Below are positions 1-12,884 of a stretch of DNA of 64,000 nt, piece after piece. The position numbers and the translations under genes were made by a program. Under the pieces are notes generated by a model that was not told where the DNA came from, ran no database searches, and saw only the letters and a list, made by a program, of their open reading frames with translations. The stretch comes from Chionis minor (Eukaryota; Chordata; Aves; Charadriiformes; Chionididae), in NCBI GenBank assembly GCA_013398295.1, contig VZSF01003291.1, positions 336,679 through 400,678 of the forward strand, given 5' to 3'. Numbering within the stretch: position 1 is the stretch's first letter; every line of letters starts with the position of its first letter.

Positions 1-3
1 GCC

Positions 4-27
4 TTTTTTTTTTTTTTTTTTTTTTTT
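4..27. repeat. Poly-T run of 24 at window start
   Basis: An uninterrupted run of 24 T lies three bases from the window edge. It could be a simple mononucleotide repeat or the poly-A tail, read on the other strand, of a retro-copied element lying outside the window. No element can be recognised on the visible side. Confidence 0.9.
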
Positions 28-3000
28 GGCAATTCTGTTTTCATGGGGAAAAAATGAAGGCATTTGACACAAAGTTTGCAAAACAACCAAATCAACTTAC
101 TTTAAAGGGCAGAAGGAAAAAAACCACTGTACTATGACTGGGGTGGGTGGTGGGGCCCGAGCCCCGGCACACCGTGGCAGAGCATCTGCCCCACTCAGCC
201 CAGCATGGGTCCTGCCTCAGGGCAGGGCTTTCCTGGAGCTGGGACCAGGCCAAGGTGCAGAGACCCTCTTCCTCCTGCAAATGTGTGATCCAAAGGCTGT
301 GAAGACCCTGTGCCAGCAGGAACACAATGCCACCGGCCCAAGGCAGAAGAAAGCAGACATCCATGGGGCACTGCAGGTGAAGGGAATTGTAGGATTTGCA
401 GGGTGGGGATGAGACCTGAGTGAGATCAGTCATCAGATCCCTCCAAAGAACCAGGAGAGGAGAGGCAGACATAAACTGATTCCAGCAAGCCAGGTGCTGG
501 TGCCACGAAGCCAAGCCATGACGACATCCGCCTTTCGAAGCACGGAGATTTGTTACCTGCCAAGTTGCTGGATGCCTGCAGTCCTGTTCCAGGGGCCCAG
601 GCATGATATTTAGACTATAAAACCCTTCCAGACCATCGACGCTCCAAGGGTATTACTCAAAAGTGGTTTGGGATGTGCTGTATCTTTCTAGTATTGGGTT
701 CCTATAGGACAGGATTTTCCCTTTGCGGAGACAGGTGCCTGAAAGACGTCATTTGCTGTAAAGCACCGGTAGATGGGGAGTGTTGAGCTGATGGACCAGT
801 GTCAACAGGAGGTTCCCCAGGATGAAGACCTGCAAGGGGTAGCATTTAGCTTCTGGTGTTTAATCTAAACTAGTTGTAATAAACATACCTGAGGGTAGGG
901 TCCGGTCAAGAACGACTCCCTGTCTGAGTCCTTGATGCTCTCATCCCTCGGGAGCTCAGCTTAGCACAGGGCTGCACTCCCGTGGCCCCAGGGAAAGGCT
1001 GGGAGCCCTACAGGGGGGTTCACTGTCCCCACGTTTTACCCTGGATGCCTTTTTGCAACGTCCTCCAAGATGACGCCCCGATGCCTCGGTGGGCATTACT
1101 GCATGCGGAGCCCTTTAAACCCATTCCGGTGCAGAAGCAACAAGATATTCCGCCTTTTCTTCCCAGCCAGTGCTGTGTGTGCAGGGAAGTTTCTCAGCCG
1201 ATGTCTTCAATGCAACACTGCGTTGCAGGTTGTGGATGCTGGTAAAAATGCCTCATTGCTTAAAGCCTATGATTAGTAGGATTTTATTGTGAAAGGCAGC
1301 AGGAATAAACTTCCATAGTACAAGGACAGATCTTATGATAGAACAGTATCTCTATAGATATGCATATTTTGGGTAAAATTACCTTTTTTTTTTTTAAAAT
1401 TGCAATTACTGAGGTTTTTTAACTGTGCAGGATACACCTTTCTCAGGCCCAGATGATGGAACCAAGCCCTAATCACCCTCCAGCTGAAAAAAACCCAGCC
1501 TTCAGAGATCCTGAATCTGGTATCCATGAGCAAAGCCCATGTCTCCAGCCCACCGCACTGTACCACAGCTGCCGCGTGTGATCCTGCACAAAGCCGAAAG
1601 CCACTCCACGTGGGTTTGCTTTTGCACCTGCCCTGGGGGAACCCACTCACCCAAACCTTAGCTGTAGGGCTGAGACTCCCCGATGTCCCAAGGGACTTCC
1701 ATACACAGACCCCATGGGTTTTCATTGGACCTGGTAACTTGGTGTTGGACAGCTAGAAGAGTTTAAGAGCTTAATTCCAAGGAAAACCAGTGACACCTAA
1801 ATTCCCTTAAAAAACTGAACTTGATTGAACAAGTTCAAAAAGTCCCGTTGGCACATTATTGAACAAACAGAAAGAGTTATTTACTCCACTGATGTAGGCA
1901 ATGCTGGAAAAACCCCTACAGGGGAGAGCAGAGTCCTCCCCTCCACAGAAACTCCAGCTGACTTCGAGGGCACTAAAAATATCTTTTGTGGCACCAGGAG
2001 AGGAATCCAGATATGATCTTCCCCTCATCCTTTGCTCCTGACTAAAAGGCATTACATTATGTTTCGAAATGGTGGTTCCCCTTTGACTTGCTAAAATTGT
2101 CTCAGATAACAGTGTTAGCGAGTGTCCGTAGATAATACCAGGGACATGAGGAACACACTGGTGGGGCCACCCCTCCCTGCAGCTGCTCCTGTCCCCTGAT
2201 CCGGGCCGCCTGCTCTCTGCTCTTGGGACACCTGTAACTTCAGCCCTCGATGCTGAAATGGGTGTTTCTTCAAAGCGGGACTTTTCACAGTGGAGAAGTG
2301 CCAAATCAAGACCTTCGCAGTGCGAACAGACAGAGAATTCAGACACTTTCTGGTTCTCACGGTGGGGTTAGACACAGCTGTGCTCGGACCGGATCTTGGG
2401 CCAAGGACTTTAAAGCTATTTAGATACTTTGGCTTTCCTGCATCTTTGTAAAGGTAGTCAGGGCATTCTGTAAAACAGCTGAAAAGATTTATTAAATTCT
2501 GCAGAAAGCTCCAGAATGTCAGACGGGCTATTTTGTGTGTGTTAAATAGTGCTGTCACTGATTTCCCCTGCACTCGATCCCAGCTGACAGCACTGAGCCC
2601 TAACATGAGGCGATGCATTTACTGGGTGCACTGAAATCCTCCATCGGGGCATCCATTGCCAATACAGTCATACATTTATTCCCACTTCACCATCGTCCTA
2701 AGACACATCCCCCAGCCAACCATCCTGATCACCCAGGTGTCTTACGAGGTCATTGTTTAACAACTGCAACATCATAGTTTGGTGAAGCGAAACTGGAGGC
2801 AAAGTCATGCACTCAGGACCGAGCTTCTTCTTTCCTTTGGAGGAAGGAGAGGCACAGAGCTGAGAAATCACAGGTGTCTTCCAAAAACAAGCAGTGACCG
2901 TGGGGGAGGCAGGGAAGGGGTACATAGATTGAGGAGTTGTTCCCACTCCCCACTTCAGTGCAGTGCCGGGAACAGCTGGTGCCAGGCTTGGGAAATTCAC

Positions 3001-3420
3001 CCTGGGAGCAGCTTCCCACCCACTCTCCCCAGTTGTGCGGAGGTCCGCATAAGGAGCCCCGGCTGGTGGAGCGCTAGATATGCCAAACCAGGAAATGTCC
3101 CGAATGTTTGGCTGCATGATCTCCATTATATTTGCCCTACCTCACCGCCGCGGCATCTGTGCCCTTTGGCAGCAAAGAAGCAAGTTGTGCTGAGGTGCCA
3201 TGAACCACCAGCCTTCCGCGGCATCATTTCCACAGACAGGAGACGTACCTCCACTCTGGCTCTTAGAAGACCAAAAGCAGATGAGGCCAAAGTCTGAAGG
3301 TGTAAAATAAATACACCGAGTTGCCCCTGCTCCAACAGGAATTGAAGGCAGATTCATACAACCGTGAAAGATGGGAATCTAAGTTGCACGGATAGCTTGA
3401 GAGCCAGGGCTATAAAACAA
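28..3420. other. Single-copy-looking sequence, no gene recognised
   Basis: No known gene, transposon or RNA gene is visible. Open frames on both strands reach about 170-180 codons (for example 92-604 minus, 1807-2346 minus and 2779-3297 plus), but they overlap each other in competing frames, match no family I recognise and are of a length expected by chance at this GC content. A short T run at 1384-1395 is the only simple repeat of note. Confidence 0.6.
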
Positions 3421-3780
3421 AATTAAGCATTAAATGTTCTTAACAAAGGCAATCTGGGCTCTCTGTGTTCTGTTTTTGTTATGTTTTCCCCCTGTTTTAT
3501 GCTGCTTTAACCTTCAGTTGTTGCTGTTGGAATCCTTTTTGCGCTGTTCCACTTGTCATTCTTCTTATTTTTATTAGAGATACTTTGGCAGAAGACTTAT
3601 CAAAATGCGCTGAGCTTGTCAACAAACGTCATTAGCAACGAGCTGAGGCAGACAGTGTAAGCGGAGAAAGGGCATGGGAAAATGTGCAATATAAAATCAT
3701 TTTATATGTCGAAGAAATGCAGCAGAATAATAATGGCAAAGGCCTTGCCATAAATTTCTTGTGCTGTTATAGAAGTTCCC
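3421..3780. promoter_or_regulatory. Candidate conserved non-coding element, AT-rich
   Basis: AT-rich, CpG-poor sequence without long open frames, containing short words typical of vertebrate enhancers such as AACAAACG and TTTTATTAGAG. An inverted repeat, TGGCAA-AGGCC-TTGCCA, lies at 3734-3750. Its half-sites resemble nuclear factor I half-sites, but the spacing is wider than the classical NFI palindrome. Calling this regulatory is inference from composition only. No conservation data are available. Confidence 0.2.
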
Positions 3781-6580
3781 ACCGTTAAGTGATTTCTAGC
3801 CAGGCTTCAAAAGGGCGGCCAGATGCTCTTCTGGAAGAAAATGGCAGAGCTGCACCAAAACCAAGGGCCTGGCCACTCTGCGTGCAATGTAATCAGGTTG
3901 AGACACGTTACTCTCCGCATTGGATAACTTCAAAATCTCAAATGACAACTTCAGGACTAGATCTCCAGTTCTGGAAATCAAAATCAGCCCACTGGCAGCA
4001 CTGCAGCTGTACCAGTCTGTACCGGAATCATGCTTTCTTCTGGGCTAGTATTACACACTGGTATATCCAAGTGGCCCACGCCTTCAGCACCGTGCTGGGG
4101 CTCAAGCTCAACATGCCAAGCTGTTAGTTTCAGGGCTACAAAGCCGCCCCTCTCTCAATCCCCTGCTTTGAAGTTCCCTCAAAGACATTTGCTTACTTAA
4201 GCTCATGCAAGAGAAGGTGAAGTCTGACCCTACCATCCACTGGTGGTGTCCACTTTCATAAGGATATAAGAAGAAAAATAAATCACTGCAAAATGAACGT
4301 AAGCGAAGCCTTACGGTGTGCTTACCTAATTAGGTGTAAGGTTATATTGCAGGTTGCACTAGGCTGTACAAGAAGGGTTGGAATTCAGTAGGCTTAAGTT
4401 AAACAAAATAAATCATAAGGTCAATGGTAAGGTGAAAATAGAAAGGCATCCCTCCCACCCACCCCGGTCCATCAGCAGCAAGCAAGAAAGAGAACTCTTG
4501 GTATCCCAAAGGCCAAGGAAGACATATGAGCCCGTAAGATTTAATCCCTTTGGCTGCAAATTGCTGATTATGGCTTTTTGGAGACCATCTTCTGATAAGT
4601 AAATAGGTCAGCCTGCTCCTGGCCAGGGCTAACGGTCAAGTGATACTATTTAACCTCAGGCACTTCCACCGGGCGCTGGAGCCAAGGGGGAGAGCTACCA
4701 CCCGGGGTCACTGAACAGCTCGCGGGGAGGGACAGGGCAGGCAGAAGGTACAACAGAGCAGAAACTTGCAAGAAAAAGCTAACTAGAATTTTAAAAGCTT
4801 TAATTGATCACACCGTTAATCTCTTCAATATCCTACTAAGTGTGATGGGCTCTAGCAAGCTTGCTGGACCACACGCAGGAACTCAAACACCTCAGATAAG
4901 GAGCTGAAGACAGTGTCCTCCATGGGGCAGGGAACTACCCTTCCACCTCTGCACGGCCTTGTGCGAGGATCTCTCGAGGATGTGTAAGGAACGGGGGCGC
5001 AAAGCAGTTTTGCAAACCTGACTCGATGGAAGCTAATGTGATTTCATTGGGCTGAACTGAGGCCGTACGTCTTTCATAGCCTGTTTTGCCTCAGGGAGCA
5101 TTTTTATGGCCAAAATAATACGTGCCATATGGGAAAGCCCCACAGAAATTAATAGGAGTGCAACCAGTAGGATTGGAGAGAAATGAAATAATCTATAGAA
5201 ATGGCTGTGTAATCTTTAAAATTTGATAGAGAATGATCCCCTCTCGCAAAGACTTTTTAAGACATTCTATAGAATTGCCATGATGTAATTCACTTTTAAA
5301 TCCTATTCAAAAGGCTCCAAAGCCTAAGAATGGTTATTGTTTTCTTATTAAATTCTGTAAGACTTTTCCATAAAGAAAGATCTGGTATTCTCATAATACC
5401 TCCACTGTCCAAAACTGAAGGAATACAAGACCACTGGATTTAATTATATCAGGCACATGAATGTCTTCCAAACCATTACATGTATCTGTACACATGAAAA
5501 CACTCATTCATACAAATTAGGTGCCATCGGAATCAATAGACTTGAACCCGCTCCGATGGGACCAGCTACTGAAACAACTGCAATGACTGACATGCTTTTA
5601 AAGGCCACAGAAGGGAATGGGCTGGAAAGCTCTGACGAAATGTTTTTCGAGGTGGAAAAATACCAATGCATTGAGATGGAAACTGGAGGAACACGGTGGG
5701 TTTGCTCCTGCTTCTTTGGCACAGAGGAATTTTCAGTCGTGCACAGAGAGGGAGTATGTGTTCATCCCGGTCCAGAGCATCCTGCAGCCTGGGGTGGGGA
5801 GGCCAGCTGGGATGTGAAAGACACAGCCTTTAGAGCTGGGAATTAAGCCTGAAGCACTGGCAGGCTGAGTATTTCCCTCACCAGGGGACTGTAAGGTATT
5901 TGTTCTCCTCCTTTCTCTCTCCCACTCATTCATTTCAAATGAGACCTACTGGTTTGCCGTGAGAGGGAGAGGGAAAAACAACCCTGCAATCACAAAGTGC
6001 TGTTGTGAGATGGGTTTTGACCCAGCTCGACTCCAAAAAAAATTAAGGGAAGAGGTGAGAGTGGCTGCCCAAAGCCTGACCATGGGTCACGAGGGGGCTG
6101 CGCGCTGGTAGAACATGCCTGGGATTCCTCCACCGTGATGCCGAACGCGCCCTGGCAATCGCAGCCAGGGGGAAGTTGCTCAATGTTGTGAAACACAGGA
6201 GGAAAAAAGTTATATTAAAGTAATAAATGAAAGCAAAAGTGCTCTCTGTAAGGGGGCGGGGAGCAGGGGAAAGCTCGGTGTGTGGTAGCCCGGTGCGAAA
6301 CACCTCTTGACATCATTTTCTGCACTGGAGGAAAAAGGGACATAAATAGATGCAAAAAAATCTTGTGGCTGGCTGGTAGAGTATGCATGTACATGTCATT
6401 AAGGAGCTCTGATCCCTGCTTGAGTGAAGTACTTTTGTGTATGTTGAATTTTTGGCATAGTAGTACCAAACCGGGTCATAGAGCTCTAACGAAAGTGACT
6501 GGTGTTGATCTAAAAATCTAAAAATCATGAAAAATAAACAATGAAGAAAAATATATATTTCTTTTAAATATTTATTGGGA
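3781..6580. other. Single-copy-looking sequence, no gene recognised
   Basis: No gene or element is recognised. The longest open frames are near 130 codons (5457-5846 plus) and show no family resemblance. The last 70 bases before the CR1 insertion are very AT-rich and include a short tandem word, CTAAAAAT twice, around 6510-6526, which may have favoured insertion of the retrotransposon. Confidence 0.6.
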
Positions 6581-7260
6581 ACAGAATCACAGAATCACAC
6601 AATCACTTATGTTGGAAGACACCTTTAAGATCATCGAGTCCAACCATAAACCTAACACTGTCCAAACCACCACTAAACCACGTCCCTCAGCACCACGTCT
6701 GTCTGGCATTTAAATACCTCCAGGGATGGCGATTCCCTGGGCAGCCTCTTCTAATGTTTGATAACACTTTTGGTGAAGAAATTTTTCCTAATACCCAATC
6801 TAATCTTTCCCTGGTGCAACTTGAGGTCATTTCCTCTTGTCCTATTGCTTCTTACTTGGGAGAAGAGATGGACCCCCACCTCGCTACACCGTCCTTTCAG
6901 GTAGTTGTAGAGAGAAATAAGGTCTCCCCTCAGCCTCCTTTTCTCCAGGCTAAACAATCCCAATTTCCTCAGATGCTCCTCGTAAGGCTTGTTCTCTAGA
7001 CCCCTGACCAGCTCTGTTGCCCTTCTCTGGACACGCTTCAGCCCCTCAATGTCCCTCCAATACTGTGGTGCCAAAAACTGGACACAGCACTCGAGCTACA
7101 GCCTCACCAGTGCTGAGTACAGGGGCACAATCACTTCCCTGCTCCTGCTGGTCACACCATTCTTGATACAGGCCAAGATGCCATTGGCCTTCTTGGCCAC
7201 CTGGGCACACTGCTGGCTCATGTTCAGCCAACTGTCCACCAGGACCCCCAGACCCTTTTC
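6581..7260 (-). mobile_element. CR1 LINE retrotransposon, 5'-truncated copy (about 680 bp)
   Basis: Chicken-repeat-1 class non-LTR retrotransposon in minus orientation. The 3' end lies at 6581 and carries three octamers (ACAGAATC, ACAGAATC, ACACAATC on the plus strand, 6581-6604). These are followed by the hallmark 3' sequence reading GATCATCGAGTCCAACC on the plus strand. The body extends to about 7260 and is abruptly 5'-truncated, as usual for CR1, so the promoter, ORF1, the endonuclease and the reverse-transcriptase core are absent. It overlaps the other good copy at 60691 over about 400 bp at high identity by eye, but lacks 9 bases (CCACGTC-type segment) near 6737 that the other copy retains. 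I see no obvious target-site duplication, which is normal for CR1. A non-autonomous fossil. Confidence 0.95.
6673..7260 (-). pseudogene. CR1 ORF2 C-terminal remnant with two premature stops
   Basis: The C-terminal part of the CR1 ORF2 polyprotein (endonuclease/reverse transcriptase), downstream of the catalytic core, can be read in a single frame on the minus strand. Recognisable segments run in family order: a [24 protein letters not shown] segment near 7200-7250, a [13 protein letters not shown] segment near 7105-7145, then [25 protein letters not shown], and [10 protein letters not shown] near 6755-6785. The original terminator is the TAG at 6673-6675. Two in-frame TAG codons break it, at 7096-7098 and at 6751-6753. 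The second replaces the Trp that normally follows the KH residues. A 9-base deletion removes part of the usual VVES segment. No functional protein is possible. The upstream catalytic motifs are not in the window. Confidence 0.9.
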
Positions 7261-9213
7261 ATTATCATTTCAAAATAAAAAATAAAAAGCACTTAAGTAT
7301 TTTTTAAAGAAACTTTCAAATTTAAATTTCCTATCAAACTCAACTCCTCTTTCCAAAGGAACCCAGAAAAAAGATCCAGCAAATTGGAGGATTCTCCTGG
7401 AAAATGCCTGGTTTTGCCATTTTTTCAAACACAAACCAATGGCTATGGATCTCCTGGCAAGGGTCAAGGTCATACCAATATAGCCCTTCCAACCAGTAGA
7501 AACAACCGCATCGTACATATGAAAAAAAGCAACATGAACCTTTCACATCTACTCCTGACACGTGGTGAATTTGCCTCAACTTGGCTTTTATTATTGAGTT
7601 CAAACAACAGTCCCCAAGGTGGACCAAATTTCAAACAAGTCTTGGCTGTGCTTCAAGGGAGCAAGGGCCAGTTTATAGCTTCAGGTGCAAAGACTCCGCG
7701 ACTTTCTTTTGCACATAAATTTGATGAAGTTAAAATGTGACAATTTTAGCCACACTGTGGGAATCTTCTCAAATCTCTGCCTTCTCCAAGGCCACCTGTT
7801 GGAGAATGATGCCCTGAGCTTTTAGGCTGCTGTGATTTATATTCTATTATTTTACTGGACATCAGGAAAAACTGCAGTTAAAAAATGAATAGTATATCAT
7901 CAAGGCAAAAGTTTTCCTTTACTAATTGTATTCAGCTGTCTTCTCAACAAAGGCTGTACAGGGAGAGGCAGTAATTTTGCTATATCAGCCTAAATCTTAA
8001 TTAAAAATGTATAATAAATGCTTCTTGTTTGGGAACGCAGAGGGCAGAAGAAAGCCAGAAGTTGTTTTCCTTTATGAGATAGCCATCAGAAGTGAAAAAT
8101 CCCAGTTTATATTCTGGATTTCATCACTTCTGCCGACTTGGCATGTTGTATAAGATCAACCTGCCATCACCAAGGCTGGCACAATCGGTGCTGGCCGAGA
8201 AACGCCCTGCAGAAAATTAAGGTTCATCTGGGGAGGGGTCAGGGCCTCTGATGACCCTCCCATGGGACAGGAGATACTTGTTATATCTAAGGCAAGCTGC
8301 TGTGCAGGCAATGTGAAACTTTGGAAATCAGACCACCCCTGTTCTTTCGGAGGATGTTAAATGCTTTTTGCTCCCAAACTGGAAAGACTGGGCCACATTC
8401 AGGGCTGGACATGCCTCCTCAGCAGTCTGCAAGTCCATCAGCCCTGGGGTAGGCTGTTGGAGCAGCCATCTGACGTGCAAAGGTATTTGTCAGCCTGGGG
8501 AGTCTTGTGCAAGTGCAAATGCATTTTGGCTTCCCCCTCCCATGAACGATCTCCTAAGAGGCAGCGGCAGCTGCCCGGGAGCCATTCCGGCTGGCAGAGC
8601 GCGCCACAGGTGGCAGCATCTGCGCCACCAACTCCAACCCAAACAGCTCATTTCCAGCTGCAGGGAAGGGCCGGCAACACAATAGTGACTCCCAGGTGGG
8701 GCGAAGGGTGGCTCACACACTGGTTCCCTTGTGGAGGAGGAACAGTCAATAATTAGCACCTGTAGGCAACTCCCAGCCCCTGCAATAAACACAAATTATG
8801 TCTCCTGGCATGGCCAGCAAGGAAAATAGGAGCTGAAAAAGCCCCCTGTGCCAGCCACATTCCACTGTGTGTGTGCCACTGCCGCATGCCAGCTGCTTGC
8901 TGTGGACACATGTGCTGGAGAGCCAGCAAACAAGAGCCTACTACATCGTTAAGAACGTGAATCTTTTCCCTCAGCTGTTTTCACACACTTAAGAGCACGT
9001 ATGGACTTCACAGATACTACCAGCTTCGGACTTTCTTTTATATCTGGAGCAAAGATCAGCCCCCCAAATGGATTTACGCTATTATTTCATGCAATGTATG
9101 TTTAATTTGTCCAGTTACTCCAGTAAGAGGTTGACTGGACACCCACAAGTGAGATGCACCAACATTGCTGCAGTGCAGATGTTATGATATGAGGAGCAGC
9201 AGATGTGCAGCAG

Positions 9214-9215
<2 letters not shown>
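7261..9215. other. Single-copy-looking sequence, no gene recognised
   Basis: No known gene or element. Open frames of up to about 130 codons (8361-8756 plus) overlap other frames on both strands and match nothing I know. The 8400-8900 part is somewhat richer in GC than its surroundings but has few CpG. Confidence 0.6.

Positions 9216-9246
<31 letters not shown>
9216..9246. repeat. Poly-A run of 31
   Basis: A perfect run of 31 A on the plus strand. I could not find a recognisable SINE, LINE 3' end or processed gene copy immediately upstream, nor an obvious flanking direct repeat, so a simple expanded mononucleotide tract is the safest reading. A run of this length is prone to sequencing and assembly error. 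Confidence 0.9.
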
Positions 9247-9249
<3 letters not shown>

Positions 9250-12200
9250 CCAGTCCAAGACATTAAAAGAAACCTCTCACAATTGGTGTGGGATCTTCTC
9301 TGATGCCCAGAACCGACTAGCTTGTGGGATTTGTGTAAGACGTCAACCATGAGAAATGCCATCACAGTCGACAGTCCAGGCATGAAGGGCAATTGGGCCC
9401 TCTGCTGATTGCAGTGTGGGAAAAAATCCAGCCAACCCGACACGCAGGGGGACGTTCAGCAGAGGGTGGCCATCACCAGGCTCCAGGAGGACATGTCAGG
9501 CAAAGGGAAGAGACGCCCACGACCTTCTGCCACCATCACTCCGAGAAATGAAGGTTGGACGTGGGAAGATCCCAGTCACCACTCACCCCACCAAGGGGGT
9601 CTGTCGGAGGGGTTGATGCTGCCACCAGCACAGCTGCAGGCACACCAGGCCCAAAGACAATAAACAAAAGGACTTTGCTCTCAGAGCCGGGACTGGGCAC
9701 GGGGTTATGTGATTTTTGGAAGGCTTGCAAAAACTTGTGTGTGACAGATGGAATTAAAAATCCCTGCGCGTTGCATGTACACCCCGGTGCTACGAGGCAG
9801 CTCTTGCTAAGCACTTTGCTAGGTGGCTACCTGCTGTGCAGCTAGATCTAATCAGCATCGAACATCTCCAAAGGAAACAGCTCTGAACAGTTCCATTGTT
9901 TTAATTTTTTTCCTCTGGGCTCACAAAATCCTGGTGCTCACTCTCTCAAGTGTGAAAACCGAATATAAAGCAGATCGGACTCAGCTGTGGCTTAGCAGGC
10001 AGCATGAGCTGCACATCAGTGATGGGCTTGCATATAAATCACTTGGCAGAGCTTCCAGGACAAGTCAATTCCCGGAAGGAAAAGTGGCTAATAGGTATGA
10101 AATACACTTTGCTTGTACCAATAAGCACTAAGGCCAAATCTCTGATTGTCAGACTGATACAAGCCACAAAGCACTGACTATTGAAAAGCTTTCTACTCCC
10201 CAGCAGTCGCACCTGAACCCTTGCTTCTCTGAAATTCATCTCCTTGATCAAAAAATACTCTAGGGCTTGGCAGCTGAGCAGCCTTGTGGCACACAGTGTC
10301 CATTAGTCACAGTTTAGTTGAAATTCCCGCTTGCTTCCCTCCTGTGCCAGTTTGGACCCCGGTTTTACCTGCGACTGGCCAGGGTAAGGGACTGACTCCT
10401 GCTATGTATTTTCCCATATAAAAAGAGCATTTGTGTTCTTTCAACCAGTGTGACTTTTGGTTTAGATTCAGGGGGAAAAGCAAACTTTTCCTAACAGGGG
10501 CAAAGAGCGTGTCGCCTCCATAACATGCTACATAAACAGAGTTTCCCTTCTGGCAAGTAAGACCCACCTGAAATACAGAGGAGTAGCGCCGAGCAAACAC
10601 ACTTAGAGGTGTGCTGGAGCTACCGAGGGCTGCCCAGTCGGCAACGCCTGCACTCCTTCATCTGCTTTAGCAACCAGAAAATCAATGTGGATAGTCATGT
10701 GTTGGCCCAAACTGTGACCAAACGTCTGCTCTAATTCCTGGACATTCAGGAACTGCTTCTTTGGTCTAACAGGGGTACAACGAGCAAGTCTTGGCAGCTT
10801 AATTCTTTTCCAGCTCTGAGCTGGAGAGAAAAATATCCTGCAGAATAAATATGTTGCAAAAGAAACTATAGGATACCTCACGCTGCCCTGCATCCAGGAA
10901 AACAACAGGAGCAGTGCAGTTTTAGCATGTCGAGTTTAATTTAAACTGTTCAGTACTTTGGAATCAGATAAATTTGGATGAGTACGGAACTGGCCTGAGG
11001 ATCGGAGATGGCAAATTTCCTAAATAAAGAATAGTGATCTTAATGGTTTATTAAAACCTCCAATGTACTTTTATATTTTCCCTTTTTCACTTATTGCTGT
11101 GATTAATGCTGTGCCATTGCTATGGCCCAGATAATAACCACATCAGAAGGAGCCCCTTTATTCATTTACAGATAGACGTGACCCATGAGGCTTCTGAGAA
11201 AACATCTCCAGGTCATGGTCAGTTTTCCCCCATACTTCCAGCCCAAGCGTCTTCACCCTGCCAAGGAAGGACCGCTTTCCCAGGAAGGGGGTGACTGCCT
11301 CAGAGACCATCATGACCCTTTGTAGATGTTTTATGCCATAGGCCACAGTTTATCCAGAATGATGCAAAGGCACAAAAAAGTCAACCAGCTCTGCTGCTCA
11401 CAGAGAACTCAATGCTAATTCATGATTCCACCTGGGCTGAAGACCTAAATTTCATTACGTGCTTTATAAACTTAAGAGTTTTAGAAATAACATATAATAT
11501 TACTGGCTCAGAATGAATTTCCATCTAAAGGCAAAGCTCTGAAAGGGATATATTAAATCCAGGGAAATTCTGTTTCAAAAGCTCCACGCACTTCTGAACA
11601 TAATATCCCAAAGTCATACTCCAAAGTTAAAATTTGATAAAAACTGGAAATTACTTGACATCTCAGCATATTTGGAGATACTAATAAAATGGATAAGATC
11701 TGTGCCAGGAATAAGATGAATTTTCCCCATTTGTTTAAATATTTAAACTGTATAGAACGAGAAAGTGCTGCCCAATATTTTTAATTGTGGCAGGCAGAAA
11801 GTGGCATCAGTTTCTATATCTCTACCTATTTCTTCTTATTTTTTCTCTCTGAGTTCAGTGTAGGTAGCTGAGATCTCATCTCCTGCCAAAATCAAGGGTT
11901 AGGCGTACAGCCAGAAACATCTATGTAGAAGACTGTTTTAACTGATGTCATGAATCTGTCAACCGTCAGAATTCTTATCCATGATCAAGTTGAGAAGAGG
12001 TTTGTTATTTTTAAGACATTAGGTATTGTACTCTTCTGTCATCCACGACTTGACATGCAATTGTTTCTTTCATCAGAACAACTAAGAATCCTTTATGCCA
12101 TTTCAGTCCTCAGAATATAATTTCTCTCAAGATTTGTATTTTGGCTTCTTTCTTGCTGTTGTGTTGGTTTTTTTCATGTCCTATCCTCTCTAGGGTGATA

Positions 12201-12884
12201 AATGCCCAAGATGCCAGGCACAGGTTATTGAAAACAGAACAAGATAAATATAAGCAAGGAGAAAAACATGTTTTCTGGGGTTTGTTTTTGAGGGGGAGTT
12301 TTGCAACTGGAAGAATGAACATTGTTTGAGTTTGTTCTAAAGGCCACAAAGACAGAAACACGATGCTGGGTTTTTTTGAAGCCTGCAAACTGCATTATCT
12401 GAAGTAAAGAGTTCTGCCTGAAACAAAATGGGGTTTCTTCGGAAATGCCTGCTGAAATTAAATACTAAGAAGATGTCATTAGTTGCGTTGGGCAAGGTCT
12501 TTTCCTAGGGCCACTTCAGCGAATAAAGCCAATTGTGGATTTTAATAGCCACCTTGGGGAAGGGAAAAAACAAACACATTTGGCTCATCAGGATGTAACA
12601 AGAGTAATTACTGATTTAGAAATAGGTGTGGCATGGGAACAAAACAGTGGACTGACAAAAGGATTCATACATCAAGAATATGGAATAACTTGGAGGAAAC
12701 CAGGAGATTTACCAACAATGTTGAAGTGGAGCATGCAAAAATAGCTGTGTTCCTACTCTGTCAGTTAACCCAGAGGTGTTTTAAGGGCAGCCCCTCTAAT
12801 CCAACTCGCAGAAGCATGTGGGATTGGTTTGAAGAAAACAATGTGATTCCCTAGTCGGAGAAGCAGTCCAGGGTTGCAGTCAGT
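9247..12884. other. Single-copy-looking sequence, no gene recognised
   Basis: No known gene, RNA gene or transposon is recognised. Open frames are short (about 113 codons or fewer). The 11.4-12.2 kb portion is markedly AT-rich. The 12.5-12.85 kb portion contains two short overlapping frames (12535-12744 and 12633-12854 plus) without family resemblance. Confidence 0.6.

Noticed and set aside
6754..6999. Plus-strand open frame across the CR1 copy
   Set aside because: It is the antisense shadow of the CR1 ORF2 remnant on the minus strand.
9100..9246. Processed pseudogene ending in the 31-A run
   Set aside because: No coding similarity upstream and no flanking direct repeat was found.
12535..12854. 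Two overlapping short frames suspected to be a retroelement-derived coding remnant
   Set aside because: No reverse transcriptase, integrase, gag-like or other motif can be identified, and the compositional impression alone is insufficient.
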